From positions 45,766,406 to 45,830,405 of the forward strand of contig NC_083603.1 of the NCBI RefSeq assembly GCF_029168945.1: 64,000 bases of DNA, in the 5' to 3' direction. The DNA comes from Cannabis sativa. Taxonomy: Eukaryota; Streptophyta; Magnoliopsida; Rosales; Cannabaceae. The notes beneath the pieces are model-generated. The model was not told the origin of the DNA, made no database searches, and was given only the letters and a program-made list of their open reading frames with translations. The position numbers and the translations under genes are program-made. Shown here piece by piece: positions 47,483 to 58,974 of the stretch (the first letter of the stretch is position 1; each line of letters begins with the position of its first letter).

Positions 47483-48651
47483 TCCCTCTTGAAGTGTCCG
47501 GGCATGCCACAGTGAAAGCATCCCTGACCTTTGCACTCACCCCGATGGTGCCTTTTGCAGCTAGGGCACTCGGGATAGGAGAATCGGGTCTCGGTACCAC
47601 CAGGACGACTCCCTCTATTCTGGTTCCCCCGGAACCTCTTGTTCTAACTCGAGCCACCGGATGCAGTGGATGCTCTCTTCCTCTGATCAATGGCCGAACC
47701 ACTACTCCCCCTGCTAAAACCTGATGCAGGAGGGGTAGGAGCCCCGCCACTCGCCGGAGTACTAGCTGACTCCGACATACACCCAACTGCGCCCTCAGCT
47801 CGCTGTGCCTTCTCCACCATCTGAGCATAGGTGGTGTTGTCGTCCGTGGTGATCATCAAATCATGTTTGATCTTCGCATTTAAACCATCAAGATACTTCT
47901 CTTTCTTGCTGAAGTCGGTTGGCACAATTCCCGAGGCTAACCTCGCCAACCGGTCAAACTGAGTAGTATACTCGGTGACGCTCATATTCTCATGCTGGGT
48001 CAGGTGAGCGAACTCTTTCCTCTTGGCGCTTCTGACCGCCTCATTGTAATACTTGGCGTTGAAGAGTTCCTGGAACCTTTCCCAGGTCATGGTGGTGACG
48101 TCGTGAATCTGAGACACCATGTCCCACCAGACCAGAGCGTCCTCCTGGAATTGGAAAGTGGCGCAGACCACTCTATCGTTACCGGTGACACCCATGAAAT
48201 TCAGGATCTTGGTAATCACCGTCAGCCACTGTTCGGCTTTCATTACGTCTGGACCTCCCAAGAAAACCGGAGGTGCTTGCTTCCGGAACCGTTCATACAG
48301 AGGTTCCAATCTATTGGCCGCCACCACTATCTCGGCCTGGGCAGCAGGGGCAGGTGCCACTGGAACTACGGGCACTGAAACTGCACGAGCACCCTGCTGT
48401 CTCAACCTCTGAATCTCGAGGTCTTGTTCTTCTATCCGGGCTTGCATCTCAGCAAACTGAACCTCCCACCCGGGCTCCACGATCGGGCCGGGAGCACAGG
48501 CAGCCTGTGGCGGGTTCTCATCACCCCGACCACGAGCCCTGCCTCGGGGACCTCTACCTCGGCCCCTAACAGGTGGGGGAAACTGAGCTCCCTGACCTTG
48601 ATTCGACCCCACTGAGTTGCCCTGACTCCTGGTAGTCCGCCTGGCGTCCAT
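47483..48651 (-). pseudogene. Gypsy gag with CCHC knuckle
   Basis: The main frame 47644-48651 (335 codons) starts MDARRTTRSQ and has an arginine/glycine-rich leader. The Retrotrans_gag domain follows, with FLGGPDVMKAEQWL, the WWDMVSQIHDVTTMTWERF region and EFAHLTQHENMSVTEYTTQFDRLA. Past a frame change near 47644 the minus strand encodes CPSCKRHHRGECKGQGCFHC then GMPGHFK, a CCHC knuckle. The gag-only element inserted 6 bp or so after that coding text, cutting gag from protease at 37436. It forms the particle shell in working elements. Here it is disrupted. Confidence 0.93.
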
Positions 48652-48682
48652 CTGATTAGAACCGCCTGCGAAACCAAGAGTT

Positions 48683-50572
48683 TGTTAGGTTTTATGCCCT
48701 AAATAAAACTCCATTTCAATGTAATCTATTTTATTCAACATCAATAAAGAAACAGAAGTATTTTTCATTCATTTGTGTATGTTTTGGCTCACTTTATCAA
48801 TTGCTTGTCTAATTGATTTATAAATTCATCTTAAACCCTTTTCACATACTTGATCATGTTTATTGTGCTGTCATCACATTGGAAAGTAAACATGACTATG
48901 TGAATACAGTTTCCTAGATTTATCAGACACAGGGTTTAACTGATATGATAATCTACAACAAGAGTTTACTTGTATTTGGAGAAATACTATGTTCTTTCCA
49001 GAACATTGGTTAAAGTAAAGCTCAGGTTGGATGCATGGAGTATGCATCGGAAGGGACCGATATTGAACTTTGATTTAGGTTTAATTAAACTTACCGTAAA
49101 ATCTATTCAAGTCAATATCGCCAAGTTGATCCTAGATCAAATGATCTTAATCCTGTTATGATTAGGCTCAATCTTGAAAGGCTATTCGTGTTCTTTGATT
49201 TGTTAGTTAAGCCTACTTTTAGGTCAGGGTGATACGTACATTTTGGGAACACGGTAGTGCAATTGAGTGGGAGCGCTAGCATAAACATGGAATCTATAGC
49301 TTCTACCTGGCGAATAGTAAGCAAAGGATGATTTCCTTCGAGCTTGACCAAACGAAAATAAATGGTGGAGATCTCATTTCACATAAGCTGAAATATCATT
49401 TATACGGGGTCAAGTGTTTTAAGGATAAAATACATAGTAGGGTGTTACGGTAATTTAATCCACTTTCGTGTGTAGATCATTCATATAGAGGATCATTGAT
49501 CACATTAGGATTATAACAATGGATAACTAATGATGTGTCTATATGGTGGAACATATAGAGCATTCTATATACTGAGAGTGCAATTCTAAGTTCTATGCGT
49601 GGATTCAACGAAGAATTAATAAGTTAGTGAATTTTAGTGCTAAATTCTTGATCTACTTATTGGAAGCTCGGTTATATAGACCCATGGTCCCCCCACTAGT
49701 TGAGATAATATTGTTTCTAAGACTCATGTAATTGGTTTTGATTAATCAATTATAATTCACGAATTAGACTATGTCTATTTGTGAAATTTTCACTAAGTAA
49801 GGGCGAAATTGTAAAGAAAGAGTTAATAGGGGCATATTTGTTAATTATGATACTTTGTATGGTTCAATTAATAAATATGATAAATGACAATATTATTTAA
49901 TAATTATTTATAGTTATTAAATAGTTAGAATTGGCATTTAAATGATTGAATTAGGAAATTGGCATTTTTGAGAAAATCAAATACAAAAGGTGTTAAAATT
50001 GCAAAATTACAAAATCAAGGCCCAGTCCACCTAGCCAGGGCCGGCCACCTATTGTAGCTTTTTAAATTGATTTTTTCATTATTTTAATGCCATATAATTC
50101 AAATCTAACCCTAGTGGAATGCTATAAATAGATAGTGAAGGCTTCAGGAAAATCACACGTTCTGAATCAGAAAAACCTGAGCCTCCACTCTCTTCTCTAG
50201 CCGCCACTCTCTCTCTCTATTCTTCCTTCATATTTCGAACCTCTCTTAGTGATTAGAGTAGTGCCCACACACATCAAGCAATACCTCAATCATAGTGAGG
50301 AAGATCGTGAAGAAAGATCATCAGCAAAGGAGATTCAGCATCAAGGATTCAGAGAAGAAGATCCAGGTTCAGATCTTGATAATACTCTGCTACAGAAAGG
50401 AATCAAGGGTTAGAGATCTGAACGGAAGGAGTCATTTAATTCCGCTGCACCCAATGTAAGGTTTCTTAAACTTTATATGTGTTTAATTTATCGTTTTAGA
50501 AAGTTCATATTTAGGATGTTAATAAACATACTTGTGAGTAGATCTAAGATCCTGGTAAAATAATATCCAACA
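48683..50572 (+). mobile_element. Solo LTR, family A, plus orientation, nested in the gypsy leader
   Basis: Begins tgttaggttttatgccct and ends taatatccaaca. The direct repeat gagtt flanks it at 48678-48682 and 50573-50577. Length is 1890 bp. It lies about 30 bp upstream of the gypsy gag start, in the leader between PBS and gag. A TATA box (ctataaatag, 50122-50131) marks the U3/R boundary, followed by a CT-rich tract near 50200. Its closest relative here is the solo LTR at 1436-3322. The minus-strand 79-codon frame at 49112-49351 matches the one there and is antisense to the LTR. Confidence 0.93.
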
Positions 50573-50577
50573 GAGTT

Positions 50578-50811
50578 GGCATATCAGGTCGTATTCAAGG
50601 AGAGCTTACTAATGCCGCTTAATTTGGAAATTAAAAACGAAACATGCGCCTATTCTACTATCAGGCTACTAACATGCTTCCTAATAGGCTTTTCTTTTTT
50701 CATAACTGAATAAAATAAACTACTAAAGCAATAAACGCTTACTGAACCGTGAAACGAGCTAACTGCTGATGATGATTGTACATGTCGTGACGATCTTCGG
50801 AAGACAACCTG
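50578..50811. other. Gypsy leader remnant between solo LTR and PBS
   Basis: The untranslated leader of the Tekay-like element, moved away from gag by the solo LTR. Confidence 0.6.
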
Positions 50812-50829
50812 GCGGCTCTGATACCAAAT
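50812..50829 (-). promoter_or_regulatory. Primer-binding site of the gypsy element
   Basis: The minus strand reads tggtatcagagccgcc beginning three or four bases from the LTR. It matches the initiator tRNA-Met complement used by many plant Ty3-gypsy elements. Confidence 0.85.
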
Positions 50830-53179
50830 TGTAACACCCTAACTAACATAGGCGTATTACGTGATTTTTAAACATGCTGTGCAGCTCGTTGCTAATCAAC
50901 GAGGTTTATGGAAAACGTGATTAATTAAAATTTTTGCTTTTTAATTAAACTTATAAAATAATATTACAAAAGACTCGGGATCCCGATTATAAAATCATTT
51001 ACAAAAGTTTGCTGTTCATACAAAATAATTGTCGCCTAGCGACTAGTTACAAAAATCAGCCTTGCTGTCCCGAGGATCGTACGCTCCAGGCCTAACCGCC
51101 CCGACATGTACAATCTTCATAAGCTCGCTCACGGTCCATCAGCTTTAGCCTTGCCTTTACCTACACATAAACATAGAACTGTGAGTCAACAGACTCAGTA
51201 AGAAAAGCATAATAATATTCATACATAAAACCTGGTCATGATCAGACGCCCATACCCCTGATCATAACCCTAACTGCCGTGTCCAACACGATACTGAGTC
51301 CCACTACTGCCGTGTCCAACACGGTACTGAGTCACTACTGTCGTGTCCAACACGGTACTGAGTTCTGAACGTTCATAGGGACGGTACTACTGACACGTAA
51401 CAGCCTGATCGGTCGAACCGGTCATACTCCGGCTGCTGGTCATACTCCAGCCTGTACCGACGTGTTACTGTATCCACCTGATCGGTCGAACCGGTCATAC
51501 TCCGGCTACTGGTCATACTCCAGCCTGTACCGACAGGATGCGTCAATAGTACGGAACCACCAACCTAAGTGTCAGCCTGATCGGTCGAACCGGTCATACT
51601 CCGGCTGCTGGTCATACTCCAGCCTGTACCGACGAGACAGGGTTGGATGGTTCGAAGCCAACATACATAACTAATGTAATCTAACAGGCTTCCTATATGC
51701 ACGCTAAACATGTAATCTACATATGCATACTGTTATACTAATCTTACCTGGATTCCGAATTCAGGTGTGCCGGTCAACCTGACTGGAACTTTAAGCTAAC
51801 GGCGGATTACAGGCTCCTAAACCATAAAAATCACAACACTATAAGTGACACGCTAAATCACTTCCCGGGGACTTAAACTAGGAGCTAAAAGTTTCCCTAT
51901 CGATAAAAAGCATGGCAATACCCCCTAAAACATAAAATCGAGGAAATCTAGGGTTTCAGAATTTTCCCCAACCGGTAGACCGGTTGCCCAACCGGAATTC
52001 CAGTTCTGGGAAAATTCAGAACCCCATCCGGAATTACGGATGCACAAGAATTCGGTTCCTCGCGACAACAATCAAAAATTCATATCTTGCTCAAATCAAC
52101 TCCAAATCATCTCAAACCTTCCAGACCTATTCCATATAACCCCTAGAACATTTCTAAGGCATCAAAACCACCCAGATTGCACATAATCAAAAATCACCAT
52201 TAGAGCTCAAGCTTTGAGTTCTAAACTCAAACTTGAGCAAACCTAGCTAGCATGTAATCAAATCCATCTAAACTTACTTAAACATGCATAGAATAGCTTC
52301 TGAAAACAATTAAAAACATCAACAATATCACAGCAACAGATTCAAATCATTTCTCTTTTAAAACCATATTTTTGAGCTAAAAATTCCCAACTTGAAGCAA
52401 AGCAATTAACATGCATTACTAACAACCTAAATAACTTCAATTTAACAAGCTTAAATCACAGAATCTTACAACAAAACACAGCAGCAACAACATCCAAATA
52501 ATCCATGCATAACTCATATTTTCACCATTTTTATTCAAGAAAATAAAGGAAGAAGCTAGAAATCACATATCACAATCAAGAGATCACAAACTTAGGTTGA
52601 AGCTAGCTGAAAATCAATGAAAATCCCAGCCCTAGAATCCCATGCAACCAGCCGAAAAAGAGAGAGGAAAAAGAGAGAGTTTCTTTGAAAATTTTCTATC
52701 TTTTTTCTAACTTGTGATTTTTTGATAAAAAAAGAAATAAAAGCTATTAAACACAACACTCCATTTCAGCCAACACTTAGCATAAAAACACATTTATTTT
52801 TCATTAATAAACTCACTAGAAGACAAAATACTAATGGGGCAAAAAGACCATTTTGCCCCTCCACACTAAAACCACATAAATGACACTAAAGGGGTATTTT
52901 TGGGAAATTCTAAATTCCCGGCCATTCTTGACATTCCCAATGTCTAATAAACCGCCCCAAACTACTAACATACTAAGTTGTGATTTCTACTGAGCCAAAC
53001 ACCGAGTTCCAAAATATCGGGCACCGGAATGCAAAATTATACAAACTACTACATGACATAAAAATGCATCTCTGAATTCAATAATAACAGTATAATAAAT
53101 TATTTAAATAGCTATAAATAATTTCATAATTAATCATAATTAACTGCTAATTTTCAAATTAAACTAAGCGGTCTTTACA
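50830..53179 (-). repeat. 5' LTR of the gypsy element
   Basis: About 2350 bp. It has the same 60-bp repeat trio (starting about 51404, 51477 and 51576) but three, not two, of the short ccgtgtccaacacgg-type units (about 51274-51361). Most of its differences from the 3' LTR cluster in one patch (51975-52070). Confidence 0.93.
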
Positions 53180-55035
53180 TAGGTAGTTAACCGAATTAAC
53201 TACCTACCTAACAACTAGCCTAACTAACTATTTTAACAAACTTTCCTAACATGTCCCTTCAAACTTAGCACAGGTGTGATCACCAATGGTAAGTTGGTAA
53301 TGTGATGTGTAGCTCAATGAATAGAGAATGCAACCAAGTGAGTTCAGTGACAGTGTTAGCCAGGCTCCGAAACTCAGCTTCAGTGTTGCTTCGAGAAATA
53401 GTATGTTGTTTTTTGCATTGCCATGCAATGATGTTGGGGCCAAAAAAGATTTCATATCCAAAAGTAGATCACCTGTCATGGGGATCACTAGCCTAATCTG
53501 CATCACAGAATGCAATGAGCTCATAGGTTTCTAATTTTCTGAGATGAATGCCATAGTCCATGGTGCCACTTAGGTATCTTAGGATTCTCTTAACAGCAAG
53601 TCAGTGAACTTGGAAAGAATTGGCCATGAATTGACATGCTTTGTTGACACTGAATGAGATTTCAAGTTTGGTGATAACCAGATATTGTAAAGCTCCAACT
53701 ATGGATCTATATTGCTGAGGATTATCAACAGGAAGACTCCCAAAAGCTGAGAGTTTGAGTCCACTAATCATGGGGGTATTGGATGGTTTGGATTCAGCCA
53801 TGTTAGCTTTGTGGAGAAGATCTTAAACATATTTAGTTTGAAACAGATGAAGAGTTGTTGGGGTAGTTGTCACCTCAATACCAAGAAAGAAATGAAGAGG
53901 CCCGAGTTCTTTGAGAGAAAACTTGGCACTCAGAGCATATGTATAATGGGAAATAAGTTTGAGATCATTGCTTGTGATAATAATAACATCAACATACACC
54001 AAAATGAATGTCATTGAAAGAGGAGTGTGCCTGATGAAGAGACTATGGTCAGATTTGGAGGAAACAAAACCCAATGACAGCAAAAAAAGACGTAGCTTCT
54101 CAAATCATGCTCAAGGGGCTTGCTTCAGGCCATACAAAGCTTTATGCAGCTTGCATACCAGGTCTGGTGAGCCAGGTTTTTCAAAACCTAGAGGTTGCAG
54201 CATGTGGATTTCTTCCCGCAATTCACCACTTAAAAATGCATTGTTAACATCGAGTTGTTTGATGTCCCAACCTTTAGATAAAGTAAGAGTAAGGAAAACT
54301 CTTATGGTGACAGGCTTAATAACTAGGCTGAAGGTCTCTATGTAGTCAAAGCCAGGTTGTTGATGGAAACCTTTGGCAACTAATTTGGCTTTGAACATGA
54401 TGACACTGCCATCAGAATCTTCTTTGATTTTGTATACCTATTCCTTCCAATTGCAGTTCTGCCAGGGGTAGTTTGACTAAGGTATATGTTTTGTTTCTAT
54501 TCAAGGCAATAATTTCCTCAGCCATAGCATTATTCCATTATTCTATTGAAGGGCATGTTGAAGAGATGTAGGAACTTGAGTAGCTAGATAAACTTTAGGC
54601 TTTTTGATGCCACTTTTACCACGAGTTTTCATATTGTGTGTATTACAGAGAACAGGTGCGGGAGCTACAGGAATCTCAGATGGTATTTGGAGGGTGATGC
54701 AAGAGCAACAAATGGAGTGGGGACAGCAGCAGGTGATGCATTGGTTTGTATTGATTTAGTAACTTGGGCAATAGAAACAGACCCTGAAGATGACACTGGT
54801 ATTTGAGTTTCATGGGAGATTATAGCTGTAGGAGGAGCATGAATCCCTGGAGAAGCAGAAAAACTTGGATCCTGTAAAGTTTATTCTCCACTAATATGAG
54901 AAACAAAAGGGTTGGTACAAGCAGTAACAAAGGGATAATGTAGTGTTATGAGGAAACAAAAATTCAGCAATGTAAGGGTTACTGACAGTGGGAATTTTAC
55001 CAGATGTATTTGACACATGTGACTGAGTTGTTGAG
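53180..55035 (-). pseudogene. Copia element remnant: LTR start, RNase H, RT and linker, degenerate
   Basis: On the minus strand, RT begins at [21 protein letters not shown] (54398 down), continues through [12 protein letters not shown] and [12 protein letters not shown], then a second frame with ILVYVDVIIITSND. The usual YVDD catalytic motif has lost its second Asp. RNase H-side text follows ([11 protein letters not shown]..., [11 protein letters not shown]) down to about 53300. The 3' LTR then starts with tgttagg at 53251, preceded by a purine-rich tract. Several frameshifts and stops separate the pieces. Upstream (54480-55035) only linker-like, serine/proline-rich debris remains, and integrase and gag are gone. 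The LTR is interrupted at 53180 by the gypsy. Confidence 0.87.
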
Positions 55036-56640
55036 CTGTTGAGGGTGAATGGAGTGGAATGTCATGAGAAGTACCTTGGCCTCATTTTTCAGGACATAGT
55101 AAAGATGGTTTATTCAATGCTCTTCGTAATCAGATTTGAAAAAAAAAAACTTAATGGCTGTAAGTCTAAGATTTTTTCTATGGAGAATCGTGAGGTTTTG
55201 ATTAAGGTTGTTAGAAAGATGGAGGCATGGGGTTTCGTTGTCTGCGTTTGTTTAATCAGACTCTTCTAGCTAAACAGACTTCTTGAATTTACAATGTCTT
55301 TATTCCTTGGCTGCTTGGGTTTTAAAAGGTTTGTATTTCAGAAACAAAAATTTTGGTGATATTATTCGATCTAAAAGAGGCTCTTTTGTTTGGAAAAATA
55401 TCTTGTGGGGCAATGAACTTTATTATTTAAGGGCTATTGGGGAATGGAATTGATGTTGCAATTTATTTTGATCTTTGGATTCTGTCTGTGTCGTCTTCCC
55501 TTGTATTATCTCCATGTGTTTTTTATGCTTCAAGCAAGGTGTCTTTATTGTGTGAGGCTACTGGTGGTTGGGAAAATGATTTGGTTCATGGTAGTTTTCT
55601 TCCTAATGAAGCATAAGCTATTTTATCTATCCCTTGTTCTCTTTTTGATGTACTTGATAAATTAATTTGGAACTTTGAAAAGTCTGGTTGGTACTCTGTT
55701 AAAAGTGGTTACTGGTTAGCTCTTCGCAATACGGGATTGAGTCATGCTTCCCTGTCAGGGGGTTTTTCTGGCTATTGAAAAAAGATTTGTACATTAAACT
55801 TTCCTCCTAAGGTAAGACTTTTTGCTTGGCAAATCTCTGCTAGTTGAATTCCTACAAAAATTAATTTAGCTCGTCATGGTTTATTGTCAAATGGCCTTTG
55901 TCCTATTTGTGAGTTGAAAGATGAAACTACCTACCATGCTCTTTGGAGGTGCATCTTTTGAAGGCTTACAGAAAACTCTGTGATTTTGATCTGGGAGATC
56001 CTTCAGTAATGGTTCATAGTAACATCGAGATGGCACCTGAGTCGGTTGTGAATTGGGTACGAGACTACCTTGGCAACTTTCAGAGCAAGTCTAGGCTATT
56101 AGCGATTCCTTTTTTTTCAAGGTCTGCTAAATACTCATATTGAGCCATTGGGTAGTAGATGGATTCCTCCTTTAGTGGGTAATCTCAAAGTTAACACGAA
56201 TGTAGCTATTAACTAACTTAATAATTATAGTGAGCTTGGATTAATGGTAGTTCGAGATGAGTTGGAAGTGGTCAAGGCGTCTGTAAGATGGTAGATTGAG
56301 GGTTGTTTGGTTCTAGAGATGGCGGAGGCGTTGGCTATTCGCAATGCTTTGATTCAATGCCTTTTATTTGGGTATGATAACATTTGTTTTGAATCGGATT
56401 GTCTGAGTATTATTGTCAAAATCATGAGCAATATGTCATTTATTTCATCCTTGGGACTTGTTTTAAATGACATTTCAGTCTTTGTAATAGGTACTAAGAT
56501 GTTAATTTTATTCATTGCCCTAGATCTTGTAATATGATTGCTCATATCTTAGCAAAACTTACTCTATCTGCGGCTGATCATAGCAAGGTTTTGATGGCAT
56601 GGCAATCTAAGTTGTATTTAAAATTATGTGATGGCTGATA
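55036..56640 (+). pseudogene. LINE remnant: RT C-terminus, zf-RVT, RNase H
   Basis: On the plus strand, about 55045-55230 encodes VECHEKYLGLIFQD... KIFSMENREVLIK, the usual end region of plant LINE RT. About 55785-55960 carries the zf-RVT block (FPPKVRLFAWQIS, CPICELKDETTYHALW). From 56150 to 56600 an RNase H-like end is seen (LEMAEALAIRNALIQCL, then CPRSCNMIAHILAKL). Stops and shifts break every part. It abuts the copia remnant at about 55035, so the copia piece may have inserted here or the junction may be a deletion. Confidence 0.82.
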
Positions 56641-57552
56641 CTATTTTCTAATGAATTCTCGCCCCTACTTTTTTAAAACACTTATTGCTTTTGGTATTGG
56701 TGTGGTTGAGATCTTCCTTCTAAAAAAATTATATTATTTGATTTATAAATAATATAAGAGAAATTTACCCCTGTAATAAACTGTTTATTCGATATATGAA
56801 AGAAAAAGTTTTCCAAGTGTGTTTCCATCACTACAACTTTTTGGGATTTCAGTCCCATCTATCAAATAAGTATTTGGTTTATTAGCTAGGTAGACAAATG
56901 ACAGAGGAGAACAAAACTCCAAATGCAATAGCTAGTCCTCACCTGCTACCTTATTACCTTGTTTTTTTTAAAAAAATAAATAAATAAATAAATGAAATAT
57001 TGAGTTTAAGGCTTTATCTATCAGAACACAACAGAAGAGAATATTTCATGGACCAATAAAGATAATTGTCCCTTCATTGTATTATTGAATATTGAGTAAT
57101 TAATTACCCCATGTATTTATTTTTATTAAACTTTAACAGACAGAATGGGACTGATAAATGTCTTATAGGAGATAAAGTCATTGTAACATTTTTACCTTTG
57201 TGAGTTTTACTAACATGGGATAGCCTGAAAGGTTGGGACAAAAATGAGGCAAAGTTTTAACTTTTATGAACTATAATTGTCATTATAAGGCACTGCAAAT
57301 AATCTTCAAGGTCCACATGAAAGTAAAAGTTGAATAGTTTTATGATCAAGAAAGTAAAAGTTTGAATAGTTGATGAAAGGAATTGTTTAATGGGTTAAAT
57401 ATAATTATTGCCTTTTAATTTTTGTCTTATTTGGCAATTTAATGTCTAAATAGAAATTAATTAATAAACGGTTAAGTTTTTAAAATAAGCTTAATTAATT
57501 ATAAGCCCTTCTAATTAATTTTTTAACAAAATATTAAATTTTTAATGGACAA
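56641..57552. other. AT-rich intergenic, no gene seen
   Basis: No frame, terminal repeat or RNA signal recognised. Confidence 0.45.
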
Positions 57553-57765
57553 TTGTTGTATTTTTTTTGACGCGGTGATTAAAATCACACATGATAAACA
57601 ACACCAATCCACAATCGGCGACGACACCTCCTCGAGCCAGGATAACTCATTGTCTAACCGAAAGGCATGCTTTGCCAAACCATGCGCTGCAGAATTCTTA
57701 TCCCGAGCTACATGGGACAAAACTGCCCCCGAAAATTTAGACAATAAAGCTAATAACACAATCAA
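57553..57765 (-). pseudogene. LINE RNase H-like C-terminal fragment
   Basis: The minus strand encodes LSHVARDKNSAAHGLAKHAF then LSWLEEV, the closing block of the RNase H-like domain of plant LINEs (R-x2-N-x2-AH-x-LA). A T-run at 57560-57568 may be the tail side. It is a separate copy from the plus-strand LINE at 55036. Confidence 0.8.
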
Positions 57766-57954
57766 ACAACACCCCCATCATATTGAAAAGATACCTTCCA
57801 GCTAGCGAAACTGAAAAACATCACAACACCAAACTAAAAAACACAGTTATATTAGAATGAAATTCTTCAAAATAAAATTAAAAATAAACTTAGAATGTAA
57901 CACATAACCCATCATCGTGTAAAAAAACTTCAAAACAATTCATTGATATTGTAA

Positions 57955-58350
57955 GGCTAATTAGAATTTTTGTTCCTTGAACTTTGACATGTACCAAATT
58001 ATGCCCCTGAATTTTTAAGGTCGTTAAAATGGCCCCTCAAACTATTAATATTGTTGGATTTAAGGACTTTTATCCATTTTTAGTAAAAAAAATCTAACAT
58101 GGATGAAAGTTGATCAAGGGGCATGATTTAGTATGTCAAAGTTCGAGGAGTATGATTTAGTAAATATCAAAGTCTGGAGAGCATAGTTTACAACAATCAC
58201 TGATATAGTAAAATTGAATAAAATTAGAAAAAAAAAATCCTTAAATCTAACAATCTCAATAGTTCAAGGAGAATTTTTATCGGACAAAAAAGTTCAGAGA
58301 TCATGATTTAGTACATGTTAAAGTTTAAGAGGCAAAAATCTCAATTAACA
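57955..58350. mobile_element. MITE, family shared with 22020-22418 (copy 2)
   Basis: Starts ggctaattagaatttttg and ends ggcaaaaatctcaattaac. It shares the phrases gaactttgacat, cttttaaggtcgttaaaa-type text, aacaatctcaatagttca and gtacatgttaaa in the same order as copy 1. Long imperfect foldback, no coding frame. Confidence 0.75.
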
Positions 58351-58736
58351 TTTTTTTTAAATAAATAAATAAATAAACTACACAGCTTAATTACTTCGAT
58401 CTGTTTGTAAACTTAAGACTTGTCATTTTTTTAAAGAATAACCAAAAAGGAAAAAGAAAAAAAAGCTTAAGAAAAGCAATAGTAAATTACTAATATATTG
58501 GACCGAATAATAGTAGAGTCAAAGTATATAGTAGTACTATATAGTTACTATTACTAAAGAAAAGTATTAGTAATTAGTACTTAGTAGGAGTACTATACTA
58601 CTGCATCCACACATCTCAATTACTAGAAGCTTGTGTCCAAGTTGCCTTTTTTTTTGTTAATTTATAGTTATTAACAATATCATCATTCAATTAATGAGAA
58701 GAAAAAACAACAACAAAAAAAGGTGATAAAAACATG

Positions 58737-58964
58737 GGGATATGATTTTGTCCCGTGATTGTACTTTCACGGAATGCATTCCGTGATGTACGGCAGCCGT
58801 CAGATGAGAGACTTATTTGATCTGACGGTTGAGATTGATTTAGGGGTAATTAAGGTTAAAAAGTAAAAACGTACCTTGACACTCATTTAATGTACCCCGA
58901 GACCCATCTAATGTACCACGGAATACATTCCGTGAAAGTACATCACGGGACAAAATCGTGTCCC
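58737..58964. mobile_element. Short MULE-type MITE, 10-bp TSD
   Basis: 228 bp with inverted ends of about 48 bp: gggatatgattttgtcccgt on the left, and on the right strand gggacacgattttgtcccgt, both running on to cggaat.cattccgtg. The 10-bp direct repeat taaaaacatg flanks it (58727-58736 and 58965-58974). The 9-10-bp duplication points to Mutator-like transposition. The minus-strand frame at 58840-59070 overlaps it by chance. Confidence 0.88.
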
Positions 58965-58974
58965 TAAAAACATG

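Larger units (their letters stand above)
31658..53179 (-). mobile_element. Tekay/Del-like Ty3-gypsy (chromovirus) retrotransposon, split by two later insertions
   Basis: LTRs at 31658-33979 and 50830-53179 share TG...CA ends (tgtaacaccc...gtctttaca on the plus strand). The 5-bp duplication taggt flanks the whole at 31653-31657 and 53180-53184. The primer-binding site beside 50830 (ctgatacca, complement tggtatcag) matches initiator tRNA-Met. A polypurine tract (ggggggg on the minus strand, 33984-33991) borders the other LTR. Gag, protease, RT, RNase H, integrase and a chromodomain-like tail run in that order on the minus strand, with stops and frameshifts. Without the two nested inserts it would be about 9.6 kb. 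By eye the LTRs differ by very roughly 2 percent. Confidence 0.95.
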
